Positions 10,401-18,475 are shown, counted from the stretch's first letter. The stretch: 64,000 nucleotides of DNA from Bacillus sp. V2I10 (GCF_030817055.1 NZ_JAUSYV010000001.1:2132001-2196000), one strand, 5' to 3'. Made by a program: numbers and translations. The notes: generated by a model from the sequence alone, not told the origin.

Positions 10401-11132
10401 GCTGCTCTTCAAATAACAGCCAAAGGACAGCCGGTTATTTATTACGGAGAAGAGCTTGGGCAAACTGGAAAACACGCTGGCGACATGGATAAAGGCGAAT
10501 TTAATGAAAATCGATACAATCTTGACTGGGACAATACGGAAAATAACGATCTGTTAACTCACTACCAGAAGCTATTAAACATCCGTAAAGACTATTCGAG
10601 CATTTTTGCAAAAGGAGATCGGACAAAAGTAGCAGGCAGCAATGAAGATGGATTCCTTGTCTTCAAAAGAGAATACAAAGATCAATCTCTGGTTATCGGA
10701 TTAAACACGACAGAAGAAGATCAGCAGATAACAATTGATGTGCCATTTGAAAAAGCTGCTAAGGTTATTGATTTATACAGCGGTAAAAAATACAAGGTTT
10801 CCAGTGAACAGCAAGTAACGGTTGACTTAGTGGATCGGGAGCTTGGAGGTACATTCATTTTATCAGTTGAAAATGAAAGGAATGAGCCTCCGGCAGAAGG
10901 AGAAAATCCTCCGGGTCCGAGTGACATTGATGAAGAAAACGGAACAGTTCAGGGTCCAAATAAATCCAATGAACATCTCTCAGAAAGTAAACCAACAGGT
11001 GAAACAGATTCTATGAATGAAAACAATCAGCTTCCTGCGACTTCGACAAATACCTATACTTACATGGTGATAGGAGCTGTCTTGCTGATATTGGGAACGA
11101 TTTTGTTTCGAAAAAAATACCAAAAAACTTAA
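7449..11132 (+). CDS. Secreted cell-wall GH13 amylase/pullulanase-type enzyme
   Basis: A 1227-residue exported glycoside hydrolase. The ATG at 7449 has AAAGGAGG 7 nt upstream. Order: signal peptide (basic MRRMRRKW, hydrophobic core, AFAAA cleavage region near residue 32); about 35-245, a sugar-binding-like domain starting VITVDGNNDDW; about 252-352, an SbsA-type Ig domain; about 358-460, a CBM41/pullulanase-type starch-binding domain (DYDGWNIWTW); further Ig-like segments; and a GH13 barrel from about 660. Catalytic residues are Asp870 (FRVDT), Glu899 (GEYY) and Asp965 (SHDED). The C-terminus has a Pro/Glu/Asn-rich spacer, LPATS at 1195-1199, a membrane segment and FRKKYQKT, which is a sortase signal with Ser for Gly. 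It degrades alpha-glucans outside the cell; exact substrate unknown. It interrupts the usual ypiB-ypiF order. Confidence 0.92.
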   Translation: MRRMRRKWTSILLIILLLASCVMSSWQAFAAAEQNVITVDGNNDDWKGIEPLASSANPGYEGFHLGDVHLKNNSQFLYYWVDAKNIPNWGDNGMYMNLALNVNNEDSNVEGNPWGGPFHFGGTDAKPQFHIVSRIKNDREIAGAALYSADDFNHPRLSTWENIKGAQFASDRTKGFEGRIPLSELGLENNDALKAIAVLSGNTAAEHGAFDVSPETSGNTTAGSWNEKDYSNKQSVYSAEYTIKGIIDAKQLELTSAAPADGAVDVKTTSPIILTFNESIKLEQPNSISLIENGGQAVKSEITADANQLKIVPEILQKAQNYTLTVPKQSITGEKSGTALEQDLSLSFKTSEMNSLVKRYVQFTYSREDADYDGWNIWTWQTGLEDGEKLFTEETDKGAVSKFEIGAEASNIGFVIRKGQDWAVKDPYDQDRYIETDPSQRLTKVFVESGKGEFHTIPAIKGPVLSEGKATFFYRDQELFENNAMSDIDHVKIKIDDKQFDMKYDEKNEYFLYTFDLPKEGKYEYKYLVTMGGTTKEVTDPYYEKSYIDYVIPKVKMKAAVTPKEVTSNQNAVLSLDIKSDQEKILFSDMYADVSSIGGPDALQIDPQLKEVTLSVKGSVPAGDKEIPVTAVDEFGNKHTTTAAISVKPRVSEGEGDFDWDEARIYFMLTDRFNDGDKGNNDPNNEGYDVNHPESYHGGDFKGITEKLDYLDDLGINTIWITPIVDNIDWDLRHNKNGNQYGYHGYWAKDFLKLDEHLGEMEDLNELLDKAHERNIKIMVDIVLNHTGYGLKETDKNEQNIPNFPLDEDRERFKGMLRSGGTDVIKGELAGLPDLITEDPAVREQIIDWQTAWASHKTKKGNAIDYFRVDTVKHVEDTTWKAFKNELTKVNPDFKLIGEYYGGGIDNTGGYLNSGQMDSLLDFNFKYEARDFINGEIEAVEARLEERGAKLSNTATMGQFLSSHDEDGFLLAHAGGDKSKQKIAAALQITAKGQPVIYYGEELGQTGKHAGDMDKGEFNENRYNLDWDNTENNDLLTHYQKLLNIRKDYSSIFAKGDRTKVAGSNEDGFLVFKREYKDQSLVIGLNTTEEDQQITIDVPFEKAAKVIDLYSGKKYKVSSEQQVTVDLVDRELGGTFILSVENERNEPPAEGENPPGPSDIDEENGTVQGPNKSNEHLSESKPTGETDSMNENNQLPATSTNTYTYMVIGAVLLILGTILFRKKYQKT

Positions 11133-11136
11133 AAAT

Positions 11137-11172
11137 AAAGCCCCTTCTATCTATGAAGGGGCTTTTATTTTT
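11137..11172 (+). terminator. Terminator after the amylase gene
   Basis: AAAGCCCCTTC and GAAGGGGCTTTT arms with a short loop, followed by ATTTTTTAT. A strong intrinsic terminator directly behind the stop. Confidence 0.9.
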
Positions 11173-11464
11173 TATGGAAGAAACCGGTATAATGTGTTTA
11201 AGAAAAGAAGAAAGAGAAAAAATAATAAAAACAATAAAACTTTAGGAGAACATAATGAGTAAACATACCATGCTCAGAATCATTTAATAATCAGCATCCG
11301 ATAAGAAATTTAGGGAAGCAGAAATAACATATTAATAAGACTGATTTTGGAACAAAAGTTTCTTCACAATAGCTTCAATATCTCCCTCAATTTCAAAACC
11401 TTATTAACAAACACATATAATATCTATATAATTATTACATAATAAGGAGAGGGAGCTGTAAGTC
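11173..11464 (+). other. Intergenic stretch with promoter-like site and a 10-codon ORF
   Basis: An AT-rich gap between the amylase gene and ypiF. It holds a TATAAT at 11188-11193 and, downstream, TTAGGAGAACATA followed by an ATG with only ten codons (MSKHTMLRII) before a stop. That arrangement looks like the truncated start of a lost gene or a leader peptide. A second AT-rich patch (CATATAATATCTATATAAT) lies 40 bp before ypiF and may hold its promoter. Nothing else is recognised. Confidence 0.4.
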
Positions 11465-11920
11465 ATGAAATGGACATCAGAAGACACTAACATGTTTCTT
11501 CAGTCAAAAGAATATGTAGATACCGCCATTATCCCGCTTGTTCAAATAGGATTTGGAGATAATCTGAAATCTTTGGCGGGAGAGGGAGAGTACACATCGC
11601 TGATCACAGAAGACCTTGAACGCCAGCTTAAAGGAAGAATCTTTTTGCTTCCGGCCTGCACGTACATATCAGAACAAATGCATGACAGAGAAAAAACAAT
11701 TTTACAATGGTATCATGAATTAAAGGACAATTTCAAACATATTTTTTTCGTGACGAGCGATAAATTGTGGCGAAATGAAGGCGGTCCGCATAAGGACAGC
11801 GTGATCTATCTTCCTCCAATTCCTATGGAACATATGGACGAGTCACTGAAAAGGAAAATGATTGAGGATCAAGTGAGTCAAATTTTGAACATTTTCTTAC
11901 AATCTTGGAGGGTTTCATAA
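11465..11920 (+). CDS. ypiF: Conserved protein YpiF
   Basis: A 151-residue soluble protein of the DUF2487 type, recognised by its size and position directly before qcrA. It begins MKWTSEDTNMFLQSKEYVDT and contains a conserved-looking central segment with FLLPACTY. No catalytic motif or membrane segment is visible. GGAGAGGGAGC precedes the ATG. Function is unknown; in B. subtilis it is the gene preceding qcrABC. Confidence 0.85.
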   Translation: MKWTSEDTNMFLQSKEYVDTAIIPLVQIGFGDNLKSLAGEGEYTSLITEDLERQLKGRIFLLPACTYISEQMHDREKTILQWYHELKDNFKHIFFVTSDKLWRNEGGPHKDSVIYLPPIPMEHMDESLKRKMIEDQVSQILNIFLQSWRVS

Positions 11921-12061
11921 AAACCCTTACATTTTTAAAGTTCCAAAAAAGGATAATATTGACCTTACTGGAAGATTGATATATCATGAGATTGTCCTAG
12001 TTTTATATGGTTTTATCGTATGTCCTGACGGACTTCAGCTTAAGATAGAGGGGGGAAAATG

Positions 12062-12571
12062 ATGAGCGAGAAAAAACATCGGGTTTCAAGACGACAATTT
12101 CTCAACTATACGCTGACAGGTGTAGGCGGTTTCATGGCTGCGGGTATGCTAATGCCAATGGTTCGCTTTGCGCTCGACCCTGTACTGGGCAAGGTTGAAG
12201 ATCAAGATCTTGTACAGGTAGTGAATGTAGATGAAATTACTAAAGAACCTCAACGATTTAATTTTAAAATTAAACAAGTTGATGCCTGGCACAAGTCTGA
12301 AGAACCTAGATCAGCATGGGTTTTTAAAAATGACAAAGGGGATATAGTTGCTCTTTCTCCTGTATGTAAACATTTAGGATGCACGGTTAACTGGAACAGT
12401 GACCCTGAAAATCCTAACCAATTCTTTTGTCCTTGCCACTATGGGCGCTATGAAAAAGACGGTACAAATGTACCTGGCACACCGCCGCTTGCTCCACTCG
12501 ATGTATTCGTCAGTGAAGTGAAAGATGGATTTTTGTATCTTGGTTCAGCTAAACCGCGAAAGGAGGCGTAA
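12062..12571 (+). CDS. qcrA: Menaquinol:cytochrome c reductase, Rieske iron-sulfur subunit
   Basis: First subunit of the bc-type complex that passes electrons from menaquinol to cytochrome c. The N-terminus has SRRQFLNYTLTG, a Tat-like twin-arginine motif and membrane anchor. The 2Fe-2S ligands are seen as CKH (Cys102, His104) and CPCH (Cys123, His126), with Cys107 and Cys125 for the disulfide. Two ATGs are adjacent; 12062 is better spaced (7 nt) from AGAGGGG than 12059. qcrB follows after 3 bp, so they form one operon. Confidence 0.96.
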   Translation: MSEKKHRVSRRQFLNYTLTGVGGFMAAGMLMPMVRFALDPVLGKVEDQDLVQVVNVDEITKEPQRFNFKIKQVDAWHKSEEPRSAWVFKNDKGDIVALSPVCKHLGCTVNWNSDPENPNQFFCPCHYGRYEKDGTNVPGTPPLAPLDVFVSEVKDGFLYLGSAKPRKEA

Positions 12572-12574
12572 TCA

Positions 12575-13249
12575 ATGTTAAACAAAATTTATGATTGGGT
12601 TGATGAACGTTTAGATATTACGCCTATGTGGAGAGATATAGCTGACCATGAAGTGCCAGAACATGTAAATCCGGCACACCATTTTTCAGCTTTCGTTTAT
12701 TGCTTTGGCGGACTGACGTTCTTTGTAACAGTTATTCAGGTTTTATCAGGTATGTTTTTAACGATGTATTATGTTCCCGATATTAAAAATGCATGGGAAT
12801 CTGTTTATTACCTGCAAAATGAAGTCGCTTTCGGACAAATTGTCCGCGGCATGCATCACTGGGGAGCGAGTCTCGTTATCGTTATGATGTTCCTACATAC
12901 TTTGCGGGTATTCTTCCAGGGTGCCTACAAAAAGCCTCGTGAACTTAACTGGGTAGTTGGCGTTTTAATTTTCTTCGTTATGTTAGGGTTGGGTTTCACA
13001 GGTTATTTATTGCCTTGGGATATGAAAGCGCTATTTGCCACAAAAGTTGGACTTCAAATAGCTGAAGCCACACCGCTTATCGGCACTCAAGTGAAAACAT
13101 TGCTTGCTGGCCACCCTGAAATCGTCGGTGCACAGACATTGACTCGTTTCTTTGCCATTCATGTGTTCTTCCTTCCTGCAGCACTGTTTGGGCTAATGGG
13201 AGCTCACTTTATCATGATTCGAAAGCAGGGTATATCTGGACCTCTATAA
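12575..13249 (+). CDS. qcrB: Menaquinol:cytochrome c reductase, cytochrome b subunit
   Basis: A 224-residue cytochrome b6-type integral membrane protein with four hydrophobic helices carrying the paired haem histidines (GMHHWGASLV with MMFLHTLRVF, and later FFAIHVFFLP and GAHFIMI). DITPMWRDIADHEVPEHVNP at the N-terminus is typical of the Bacillus subunit. It binds the haems of the Q cycle. AAAGGAGGCG lies in the end of qcrA. Confidence 0.97.
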   Translation: MLNKIYDWVDERLDITPMWRDIADHEVPEHVNPAHHFSAFVYCFGGLTFFVTVIQVLSGMFLTMYYVPDIKNAWESVYYLQNEVAFGQIVRGMHHWGASLVIVMMFLHTLRVFFQGAYKKPRELNWVVGVLIFFVMLGLGFTGYLLPWDMKALFATKVGLQIAEATPLIGTQVKTLLAGHPEIVGAQTLTRFFAIHVFFLPAALFGLMGAHFIMIRKQGISGPL

Positions 13250-13326
13250 TAATAATTGATTTAAAATAATTAACCGCAAGTGAAACGGACTTCGTTTGCG
13301 GAACTGCCAAAGAAGGAGGGGAAATC

Positions 13327-14094
13327 ATGCATCGCGGAAAAGGGATGAAATTTGTTGGAGATTCACGTATTCCAGCTGAAAGAAAACCGAATATTCCAAA
13401 AGATTATTCTGAATACCCGGGTAAAACGGAAGCGTTCTGGCCGAACTTCCTCTTAAAAGAGTGGCTTGTCGGAGCCGTTTTCCTGATTGGATACCTATGT
13501 TTGACTGTGGCGCATCCATCGCCGCTTGAACGTGTTGCAGATCCGACTGACACTGGATATATTCCATTGCCGGACTGGTATTTCTTATTCTTATATCAAT
13601 TGCTGAAATACACATATGCTGCCGGTCCATATACAGTCATTGGCGCATTTATTATGCCAGGACTTGCTTTTGGAGCACTGCTTCTTGCACCGTTTATTGA
13701 CCGCGGACCAGAACGCAGGCCTTCAAAACGTCCTGTTGCTGTTGGTATGATGCTTCTTGCAGTTTCAGCAACTATTTTTTTAACTTGGGAATCCGTTGCG
13801 ACTCATGACTGGGAAGCAGCTGCAGAACAAGGGAAAATTAAGGCTGAAGCTGAAATAGACAAAGAATCAGAAGGGTACAAAATTTTCACTGAACAAACGT
13901 GTGTATCCTGTCATGGCGATACCTTAGCAGGCGGAGCTGCTGGTCCTTCATTAGTTGATAATGGATTAAAACCAGAAGAAATTGCTAAGATTGCAAAAGA
14001 GGGACAAGGTGGAATGCCTGCTGGCATTTTCAAAGGCACGGATGAAGAATTAAAAGTCCTTTCTGAGTTTGTTTCTAGTGTTACATCAAAATAA
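13327..14094 (+). CDS. qcrC: Menaquinol:cytochrome c reductase, subunit IV fused to cytochrome c
   Basis: A 255-residue fusion characteristic of Bacillus: the first 160 residues are a subunit IV-like membrane part (PLPDWYFLFLYQLLKY near residue 80, with the quinol-site PDWYF) and the rest is a cytochrome c domain with the haem motif CVSCH at 192-196 and a methionine in GGMPAGIF as likely sixth ligand. The gap of 77 bp after qcrB holds AAGAAGGAGGGG before the ATG. It ends the qcr operon at a terminator. Confidence 0.96.
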   Translation: MHRGKGMKFVGDSRIPAERKPNIPKDYSEYPGKTEAFWPNFLLKEWLVGAVFLIGYLCLTVAHPSPLERVADPTDTGYIPLPDWYFLFLYQLLKYTYAAGPYTVIGAFIMPGLAFGALLLAPFIDRGPERRPSKRPVAVGMMLLAVSATIFLTWESVATHDWEAAAEQGKIKAEAEIDKESEGYKIFTEQTCVSCHGDTLAGGAAGPSLVDNGLKPEEIAKIAKEGQGGMPAGIFKGTDEELKVLSEFVSSVTSK

Positions 14095-14097
14095 ATG

Positions 14098-14127
14098 AAA
14101 AGCTGACGAAAAGTCAGCTTTTTTTCT
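14098..14127 (+). terminator. Terminator of the qcr operon
   Basis: AAGCTGAC and GTCAGCTT arms, 5-nt loop, run of T. Confidence 0.9.
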
Positions 14128-14175
14128 ACGTTTAAGGATAGATACATATTTGAGAATGAAAGAAGTTGAACAAAC

Positions 14176-14769
14176 ATGAAGTGGTTTCAATATCTGCTTG
14201 TTAAACAGCCTTTTTTGTTTATGATGTTCACTGTTAATTTATTCGGAACGATTTATGGATATTATTGGTACAGATATCAGCTTTATGAGACACCGCCTAT
14301 TTTTCTTCCGTTTGTCCCTGACAGTCCAACAGCGAGTCTTTTTTTCACAATCGTTATGCTCGGGTTTTTATTTAAGAAAAATCTCCCCCTGATTGAAGCC
14401 CTTGCCATTATTACTCTTTTTAAGTACGGTATTTGGGCTGTTGTGATGAACCTTCTGGTGCTTAATGAGACAGGTGTGCTTGACCCGGTCGGCTATATGC
14501 TCATTCTTTCTCATCTCGGCATGGCTGTTCAGGGGCTGCTGTATGCCCCATATTACAGATTCAAGGCTTGGCATTTAATTGCGGCGGCTGTATGGACTCT
14601 GCATAACGAAATCATAGACTATGTGTTTGGCATGATGCCAAAATACAGTGTTCTGATGAATTATTTGCCTGAAATCGGATATTTTACATTTTGGCTGAGC
14701 CTTTTCTCCATTTATCTCGCATACTATTTTGTCGTAAGAAAGAATTCCCTTAAATTAAATTTTCTTTAA
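14176..14769 (+). CDS. ypjA: DUF1405 membrane protein YpjA
   Basis: A 197-residue integral membrane protein with about six hydrophobic helices, the first starting PFLFMMFTVNLFGTIYGYYW. It matches the YpjA (DUF1405) family by size, start and position after qcrC. Function is unknown; its constant place next to qcrABC suggests a link to the respiratory chain, which is inference. The upstream ribosome site (GAAAGAAG) is weak. Confidence 0.88.
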   Translation: MKWFQYLLVKQPFLFMMFTVNLFGTIYGYYWYRYQLYETPPIFLPFVPDSPTASLFFTIVMLGFLFKKNLPLIEALAIITLFKYGIWAVVMNLLVLNETGVLDPVGYMLILSHLGMAVQGLLYAPYYRFKAWHLIAAAVWTLHNEIIDYVFGMMPKYSVLMNYLPEIGYFTFWLSLFSIYLAYYFVVRKNSLKLNFL

Positions 14770-14864
14770 CAGCAGACCGCCTTTTGATGTCCTGAGTGAA
14801 AAAGGTGGTCTAACCTTGTCCACTTTTTCATACTTTTTTAGTAGAAGCTGTAGGAGGGACAAGG

Positions 14865-15674
14865 ATGAAAAAAAGAAAAATCGTGATTGCGTTTTTCGTC
14901 ATATTGATAGTCGCACTTCCTTATTGGGCTTTAGCTGATCATCAGGCAAATCACACAGGTGAATGGGAAGATTTAAATAAACTCTCAGATACAGCTCTTC
15001 AGCTGTCAAAGCAAAACCGTTTTGAAGAATCACTTCAGCTAGTTGAGTATTTTCAAAGAGAGTTTGAAAAGACTTTAAAAGATGACGGCAGTATTTCAGC
15101 AAGAGATATTCGCACAATATCTGCATCACAGCAAACAGCAGCCAAAATGCTGCAGGAGACCGGCATAACTCCTGATGAGAAAGTTAGAGCGCTTATTCAG
15201 CTGAGACTTGTGGTGGATGCAGCAGCATCTGAGCATCAGCCTTTATGGAGCTCAATGGAAGAGCCCGTCATGTCGGCTTTTTCTCAAGTGAAGGGTGATG
15301 TGAAAATTGGAGATCATCAATCTTTTCAGCAGAACTGGGATGAATTTGTCTCTCTATATGAAACAGTCTATCCAAGCATGATGATGGATCTCGATTCAGA
15401 ACAGCTTAAGAGAATGGATGCCCATAGATCTGTTGTAGAAGATGCTATTTTCACTCAAATTCCAGTAGAGTCTCAAGTAAATCAGCTTGCATTGATGGAG
15501 GAGGAATTGCAGAATTTGTTTAATCGGGTAAAAGAGGACGATGCAGATCCTTCATTATTGTGGGTTATGATTTCAACTGGCAGCATTATCTTTTTGTCCC
15601 TTTCGTATACTGGATGGCGGAAGTACAGAGGCGAGAAGGATAAAGTGAATCGTGAACGTGATATGAATAAATAA
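14865..15674 (+). CDS. ypjB: Sporulation protein YpjB family
   Basis: A 269-residue protein with a signal peptide (MKKRKIVIAFFVILIVALPYWALA), a helical extracytoplasmic domain and a C-terminal membrane anchor (WVMISTGSIIFLSLSYTGW) followed by a basic tail. This membrane topology fits YpjB. The ATG follows GTAGGAGGGACA. A terminator lies right behind the stop, and beyond it the insertion island begins. Confidence 0.88.
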   Translation: MKKRKIVIAFFVILIVALPYWALADHQANHTGEWEDLNKLSDTALQLSKQNRFEESLQLVEYFQREFEKTLKDDGSISARDIRTISASQQTAAKMLQETGITPDEKVRALIQLRLVVDAAASEHQPLWSSMEEPVMSAFSQVKGDVKIGDHQSFQQNWDEFVSLYETVYPSMMMDLDSEQLKRMDAHRSVVEDAIFTQIPVESQVNQLALMEEELQNLFNRVKEDDADPSLLWVMISTGSIIFLSLSYTGWRKYRGEKDKVNRERDMNK

Positions 15675-15698
15675 AAAGCCTCCGGAAGAGGCTTTTTT
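15674..15698 (+). terminator. Terminator after ypjB
   Basis: AAGCCTC and GAGGCTT arms around CGGA, followed by TTTT. Its right arm belongs to the direct repeat that bounds the island. Confidence 0.85.
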
Positions 15699-15747
15699 GC
15701 TTGAATGGATTGTTTAAAATGTATTAACGGTGAATTGGATTTTTATC
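15690..15747. repeat. Island boundary direct repeat, left copy
   Basis: 58 bp matching 19549-19605 with a few changes. It starts GGCTTTTTTGCTTGAATGG and ends with the sequence that, on the minus strand, encodes the last residues DKNPIHR and the stop of ypjC. As ypjC itself lies at the other end of the island, this copy is a duplicated remnant of the ypjC 3' end and marks the left junction. Confidence 0.85.
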
Positions 15748-15767
15748 CGCTTTATGCTCCTATGAGT

Positions 15768-16859
15768 TCATTTTGGAGAAAATGATACTTTATTTATTTT
15801 TTCGGCTTCTGCAAGAATATTTTTAATTAATATTTCAACGGTTTCACTTTTGGCTAATCTTGGACTTTGTCCAGACCAGAGGGACATGAAATCTTGATTA
15901 TTTTGTCCACTGCACGTTTTTCTAATTACTTGAGTTAATAGGTTTTGAACAGGAAATTCGGGTACAACCAATTCATGCTCCAGCATATCTACAATAAATT
16001 TGTTTTTAATACCTCTTGCCCATTTACCAGAAAAGGCACGAGTAAAGGTTGTCTGGTCTTCATCAGCATTCAAAATGGCTTCTTTATGTACCTTATGTGC
16101 TCCACTTTCGATACAAGTCAAGAAAGCTGTACCCATTTGTACACCTTGTGCTCCTAAGCAGAGTGAAGCCATTAATCCTCTTCCATCCATAATTCCTCCA
16201 GCAGCAATAACAGGTATGCTTACATTGTCAACAACCTGCGGAATAAGTGACATTAAACCTACAAGGCTCTCCTGATGACCATCAATAAAGTTCCCGCGGT
16301 GCCCGCCAGCTTCACTGCCCTGCATAACAACCATATCCATTCCTGCCTTTTCATTTTCAACGGCTTCCCTAACCGTCGTAGCTGTTCCTATAAGAGTGAT
16401 GTTATGCTGTTTTAATTCATCTATCACTTCCTTAGGAGGAATACCAAATGTAAAGGAACAAATAGATACATTCTCTTCAATGACAACCTTAACTTGTTCA
16501 ATAAAGCTTTCAAAAATTTTTTTATATTCAGGAATGTCAAAGCTGTCTGTTTGTTCTAAATTTAATTGCCTACGAATAGTGTGTAAAAGCTGGTTAGCAG
16601 ATTGGACTGTGTCAGGTGTTACGTTAAATTCGTTTGGCACGAATAGATTGATGCCAAAAGGGTTTGACGTTAACTGCTTGATTTCTCTAATCTGCTCTCT
16701 TGATTGTATTGGTGTCTGATAGCCTGCTCCAATCATTCCAAGTCCCCCAGCATTGGATACCTCGGCTACTAAATTCGAAGTGGTGATCCCGCCAGCCATA
16801 GGAGCTTGTATAATAGGATTCTTAATCTTCAAATGCTTCATCATTTCATTATTTAACAT
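15768..16859 (-). CDS. Nitronate monooxygenase family protein
   Basis: A 363-residue FMN-dependent TIM-barrel enzyme of the 2-nitropropane dioxygenase type. Visible motifs: KNPIIQAPMAGG near the start, MVVMQGSEAGGHRG in the middle (flavin and catalytic histidine region) and PVIAAGGIMDGRG followed by LGAQGVQMGTAFL for the phosphate-binding part. Such enzymes oxidise alkyl nitronates such as propionate-3-nitronate. The ATG at 16859 has GGGGGAG 7 nt upstream; a TTG directly before it is less likely. It sits last in a minus-strand run with the MFS remnant and the tautomerase. Confidence 0.9.
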   Translation of the reverse strand: MLNNEMMKHLKIKNPIIQAPMAGGITTSNLVAEVSNAGGLGMIGAGYQTPIQSREQIREIKQLTSNPFGINLFVPNEFNVTPDTVQSANQLLHTIRRQLNLEQTDSFDIPEYKKIFESFIEQVKVVIEENVSICSFTFGIPPKEVIDELKQHNITLIGTATTVREAVENEKAGMDMVVMQGSEAGGHRGNFIDGHQESLVGLMSLIPQVVDNVSIPVIAAGGIMDGRGLMASLCLGAQGVQMGTAFLTCIESGAHKVHKEAILNADEDQTTFTRAFSGKWARGIKNKFIVDMLEHELVVPEFPVQNLLTQVIRKTCSGQNNQDFMSLWSGQSPRLAKSETVEILIKNILAEAEKINKVSFSPK

Positions 16860-16894
16860 CAATTACTCCCCCGATTTTTGTATTTTAATCCCAA

Positions 16895-17873
16895 TTAATT
16901 CTCTTCTGTTTTTTTGTATTGGATGGTTGAACTTCTTATGTTAGGGTTATTCTCGAAATGAATCCCACTTAAAAGCAAAATTGCCCCAAAGAAGACAACA
17001 CTTGCCGCGCCAATAAAAGCAGCATTAAAATCATGTGTGAATGATGATAAGACTCCAGCAAGGGTTGGTCCTATCAACTGTCCAATAGCATAAATAGCGG
17101 ACAGAATGCCAATAATCCGACTGCTATTAGATGGATTCATTTCTCGTCCCAATGTTGTAGCAAGGGTGGTGATACCCATAAACGTGGCCCTAATAATAAA
17201 GCACTTATGAGAAAACTAGTTTTTGACATCCAAAAGGCTGGCATCGCAATACCCAAGGATTGCAGAGCCACATTTACAATAATATCTAGTTTATTTTTCT
17301 TCTCAACAACGTTGGGGGTTTCATCGAGCCAGATCCATACAAAGATAGCAAGGATTCCACTCACAACAGCTAGTCCTATCCATGTTCCTTCCCACCGAAA
17401 TAAATGGTTTAAACTCGGAATCATTAGACTGGATAAAAAGATTCCCAAACCTACGCCCCCATAAAACAACCCCGACCAACTGGATTTTCTTATAGTTGAA
17501 AGTTTATCTAACACGATACCAGAGGCTAAGACCAGCACAAAGGCACTGGCAACCCCTGATAGAAAGCGAAGTACATTCCAAAGTAAATTAGAGTATGTGA
17601 GATCCATTAGAGCAGTGGTTAAGATACTGATGATTAGACTTATTCTTAATAAAATGGTTCTATACTTCTTAAATGGAATGGCACCTGCTAAAATTGCTCC
17701 AAGCAAATATCCTGCGTAATTGCTAGATGCTATATAACCAGTAGCTGTATTGGATAAAGAAAGGTCTTTTTGCATAAGCGGAAGAATGGGAGTATATGCA
17801 AATCTTCCAATCCCCATAGCAATGATTAAAAAAATATTCCCCCTATTAAAAAAAGATAAGTATGCTTCTTCAT
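16895..17873 (-). pseudogene. Decayed YbfB/YjiJ-type MFS transporter
   Basis: A major facilitator of the YbfB type (GIGRFAYTPILPLMQ in helix 1, LGATFMGITTLATTLGRE in helix 10) that cannot be made as one protein. The true start appears to be the ATG at 17873, seven nt after TGAGGTG, giving MKKHTYLFLIGGIFF; the frame then breaks in the A/T run at 17828-17834. A second single-base shift lies at the CCC run near 17188. Between KKNKLDIIV and NVALQSLG about 60-70 residues expected for helices 7 and 8 are absent in frame. So ten instead of twelve helices remain. The two shifts could be sequencing errors; the missing helices cannot. Confidence 0.82.
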
Positions 17874-17889
17874 AGATGCACCTCAATAA

Positions 17890-17915
17890 AATTGTATATT
17901 ATAACCATATCTTTT
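17890..17915 (-). promoter_or_regulatory. Promoter/operator before the MFS remnant
   Basis: On the minus strand GATATGGTTATAATAT with the -10 TATAAT, 20 bp upstream of the start at 17873. The same sequence, with one base changed at the centre, stands before the tautomerase gene, so both may answer to the same regulator. Confidence 0.5.
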
Positions 17916-17918
17916 TTA

Positions 17919-18308
17919 CTATAATGAACCTGTTAGAAACTGTGCTTCCCCTAGCCCAAAACTCCAGTCAGCATCGCTGTTTTCTGTTATGGAAACCATC
18001 AAGTCTTGTGGAGAAATCCCACATTCTGATTCAAGTTTATGAGCAAGAAGTAAGTATAAGGTTTCTTTCTGTTTTACAGTTCTTTTTTTACTAACAATAC
18101 TAATAATTACTAGATCTCTGCTTCTTTTAAACCCCAGTCCAGTATCCTCGATGATTAGCTCATGCGGCGGGTGCTGATGAACTATTTGATAACGATCACT
18201 TTCAGGCACTTGGAAAGCTTCCACCATCGCACGATGAGCTGAATCCAATAATTTTTTAAGAGTTTCTTCGTTTCTTCCTTCTACTAAGTCAAAACGTAAT
18301 AATGGCAT
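17919..18308 (-). CDS. Tautomerase superfamily protein
   Basis: A 129-residue protein beginning MPLLRFDLVEGR, with Pro1 after Met removal as expected of the tautomerase/MSAD superfamily, where the N-terminal proline is the catalytic base. A conserved-looking RDLVIISIVS strand and an FGLGEAQ C-terminal segment fit a double beta-alpha-beta protein of two fused repeats. GAGGGGAG stands 11 nt before the ATG. Substrate is unknown; it is first in the minus-strand run and divergent from the LysR gene. Confidence 0.8.
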   Translation of the reverse strand: MPLLRFDLVEGRNEETLKKLLDSAHRAMVEAFQVPESDRYQIVHQHPPHELIIEDTGLGFKRSRDLVIISIVSKKRTVKQKETLYLLLAHKLESECGISPQDLMVSITENSDADWSFGLGEAQFLTGSL

Positions 18309-18360
18309 TTTTGTGTGTCTCCCCTCAAAAAGTAATAATGTCTTTAGAGAATCCAGTTAA

Positions 18361-18388
18361 ATTGTAGGATATTATAAGCATATCTTTT
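18361..18388 (-). promoter_or_regulatory. Promoter/operator between tautomerase and lysR genes
   Basis: On the minus strand GATATGCTTATAATATC, with -10 TATAAT and an imperfect palindrome (GATAT / ATATC), about 55 bp before the tautomerase start. It shares its sequence with the site before the MFS remnant. A plus-strand TATAAT at about 18402 could serve the LysR gene. Confidence 0.5.
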
Positions 18389-18475
18389 CTTTGCTATATG
18401 GTATAATACTTAAAATTGATATTTGGTATCACTCTTTATGATGGCTAAAAGATAATCAACTAAGGAGAGATTATT

